Source: CAVSIP01 sp963728075 (GTDB lineage Bacteria > Actinomycetota > Actinomycetes > JAFAQI01 > DASSKL01). Taken from it: a DNA stretch of 64,000 nucleotides. Positions within the stretch are counted from its first letter, which is position 1; each line of letters starts with the position of its first letter. The notes under the pieces were generated by a model. It saw only the letters and a list, made by a program, of their open reading frames with translations. It was not told where the DNA came from and searched no databases. The position numbers were made by a program, and so were the translations under genes. The stretch covers positions 81,394 through 145,393 of the forward strand of contig CAVSIP010000002.1 of the NCBI GenBank assembly GCA_963728075.1. The letters are read 5' to 3'. Below are positions 62,588 to 64,000 of this stretch, piece after piece.

Positions 62588-62610
62588 AGCCTATCGCGTT
62601 CTGCCGATAG
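62588..62610 (-). promoter_or_regulatory. Leaderless promoter and operator of mntA-hepT
   Basis: TAGGCT (62588-62593, minus) lies 6 nt before ATG 62581. Overlapping it is CTATCG-N8-CGATAG (62591-62596 and 62605-62610), a perfect inverted repeat suited to the XRE dimer. Confidence 0.6.
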
Positions 62611-62616
62611 CCGCCA

Positions 62617-62672
62617 AGGTGCCGTTAGTTCCACTAGTTGACGTCGCAACGTTTCAGTTAGTAACGGCACCT
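62617..62672. repeat. 11-bp perfect inverted repeat in a gene-free gap
   Basis: AGGTGCCGTTA (62617-62627) and TAACGGCACCT (62662-62672), spaced by 34 AT-richer nt. It lies in the 305-nt gap 62582-62886, which otherwise holds the mntA promoter and no gene or RNA I can support. Could be a recombination or regulator site. Confidence 0.5.
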
Positions 62673-62886
62673 GCAGTGCGGCGATGAGTGAACCTCGGCC
62701 GCCGTGTCAGCTGTCCGTATTGTGCAGCCGTCGACGACGACCGGTACGGCGTTGTCACAGCCAGCATGGAGATTCACGGTCTACGCGATCGAGTGTTCGC
62801 GTCATCTACCAACGGGAAATCGGATCTGGAACTCCCGCGGCAGCGGCCACAACCTGGATGACCCATCACTTCCGTGCAGGCGGAAA

Positions 62887-63737
62887 TCAGAGCCCCGTCT
62901 GGGACACGCCGTATTCGGCCTGCGAGCTGGTGAACCCCTCGAACATCAACTGCTGAACCAGCCCAGAGTGCGAGAAGGAGGTCATGCTGAGGTAGTCCTC
63001 CGCGGACCTCGCGGCCTGCGCGTTCCAGTCTGCGTTGAGCCTGTCAACGCCGTAAGTGGCATCCGCCACGGAGTACCCCTCGAACTGCAGTTGTTTGATC
63101 AGCCCCGAACGCGAGAAGGCGGTCATGTCGAGGTAGTCCGCAGCCGCCTGACGCGCGTTCTGCTGGCTGACGGTTCCGGCGGCGGCCTTCTCGGCGGCTA
63201 GACTTGTCAGCCGCAGCCTTGTCCGCGGCAGCCCTGTCGCGCTGCAGACCTTGTCCGCGGCGGCCCTGTCCGCTGCAGCCTTGTCTGCGGCGGCCTTGTC
63301 TGCGGCGGCCTTGTCCGCTGCAGCCTTCTCGGCAGCGGCCTTGTCAGCGGGAGCCTTCTCCGCGGCAGCCTCCGCTGAGGCACTGGCCTCCGCGCTCGCC
63401 TGCGCCGCAGCTTCTGCGCTCGACTGCGCCGCGGCCGACGAGTGGGCCCGCGCCTGAGGGAGCGCAGGCTTGGCCGGAGCCGCACTCTTACTGGCCGTAT
63501 CCGTACTGCCACCGTTGCTGCCGGAGCCGATGGCGCTCCCAATGAGGCCGATGGCAAATAGCGCGCTGAGTGCGGTGATCACCTTGTGTCGCATGGCCCA
63601 GTTGCGGTCATCGATCCACAGCGTGTGCCCTGCCCGGAAAGCGGCCCCCACGCCGGGTCGGGCTGCCAACCCGGCGGTGGCGTCCAGCCTTCGTGCGGCA
63701 GCGGCCAGTTTGGTGGTGGGTTGTAGCGCTTCGACAT
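62887..63737 (-). CDS. Ltp-family surface protein (superinfection-exclusion-like), frame break near N-terminus
   Basis: From ATG 63737 the N-terminus reads SKRYNPPPNWPLPHEGWTPP, then GWQPDPAWGP, a Pro/Trp-rich start common in actinobacterial Ltp-like proteins. The expected next part (WIDDRNWAMRHKVITALSAL with a membrane helix) is in another frame; a missing base in the G run near 63633-63635 would join them. After an Ala-rich coiled coil of AAADK repeats, two Ltp repeats follow: ADYLDMTAFSRSGLIKQL and EDYLSMTSFSHSGLVQQLMF. In phage TP-J34 the Ltp lipoprotein blocks phage DNA entry. No lipobox Cys is seen here. Confidence 0.75.
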
Positions 63738-64000
63738 CGACCTGCCCCCGTACAAGCTGAGTGATCCTTGTTCCGCAGCCTGAGCCACAGCACCAAACCG
63801 GCATATCGGCCTAACGGCCCGAGCCCGTGACGATGAATGACTAGGGGATATCCGGATCTGGCGATGAACCCGACGCAACTCACTCGGGCGCTCTTCAGCC
63901 ACAGGGAGAAATCGTGACCCTCTTGTTCTCCTATCCCACTTCAACCTGGTCGTCGTTACCGATCGGCTGGACGGCCACGAGCAACCGCCACACAACGCCG

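Noticed and set aside
63919..64000. A plus-strand gene start (GTG with GGGAGA upstream) running off the right end
   Set aside because: Only 27 codons are visible, with no recognisable features; the ribosome site alone is not enough. I see no supportable gene in 63738-64000.

Overview
The window is chromosomal DNA of a very GC-rich Actinomycete. The evidence is the gene order of the origin-proximal actinobacterial core (MutT-like / DUF6049 / murJ, cca, ino1-padR, DUF5318, a class A PBP, a GT-C glycosyltransferase pair, rpsF-ssb-rpsR-rplI, dnaB), an F420-type oxidoreductase, DUF222-HNH, DUF2277 and DUF6458 genes, a c-di-AMP riboswitch of the actinobacterial kind, and many leaderless promoters (TANNNT followed 6-8 nt later by ATG/GTG). 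The order resembles the corresponding Streptomyces region more than Mycobacterium, where these genes lie on both sides of oriC. The genus cannot be fixed from the sequence.

Layout. 0-13 kb: a truncated secreted protein under a c-di-AMP riboswitch, an NlpC/P60 hydrolase, the murJ operon (Nudix-DUF6049-MurJ, all overlapping), a YbaK-type deacylase, cca, an orphan FecR-like protein, an MFS pump, ino1 and its PadR regulator with a perfect operator. 13-22.5 kb: cell-wall and replication/translation genes (DUF5318, class A PBP, two GT-C enzymes, rpsF-ssb-rpsR-rplI, dnaB), with a DnaA-box cluster in front of dnaB. 22.5-35 kb: mixed metabolism and signalling, including a class III cyclase/AAA/TPR protein with a cyclic-nucleotide-binding partner, a frameshifted murB, and a Band 7/NfeD pair. 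36-50 kb: 2-oxoacid dehydrogenase E1a-E1b-E2, an acyl-CoA dehydrogenase, trxA-trxB with an OsmC remnant, a MOSC protein, an S9 peptidase, a PAS-PAS-GGDEF cyclase, a patatin-like protein and a cation/proton antiporter.

52-64 kb is an accessory island. Its left edge is a chimeric ORF joining half of a HepT toxin to the tail of a sensor histidine kinase. Inside are three nucleotidyltransferase/HEPN modules (two XRE-MNT fusions and one wHTH-NTase), an ECF sigma factor with a membrane-anchored beta-propeller protein, an excisionase-like protein divergent from an XRE regulator, a MobF relaxase/helicase, and an Ltp-type surface protein resembling phage superinfection-exclusion proteins. No integrase, type IV coupling protein or secretion gene is visible, and the island probably continues past the right end. 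Several island genes are frameshifted, mostly by one extra base in a G or C run. This is either decay of the element or homopolymer error in the assembly; the same lesion is present in the normally essential murB.

Working picture: the left 51 kb is conserved housekeeping DNA with a strong cell-envelope theme and second-messenger wiring (c-di-AMP, cAMP, c-di-GMP). The right 12 kb is a mobilisable, partly decayed defence/toxin-antitoxin island inserted next to, or replacing, a two-component system.
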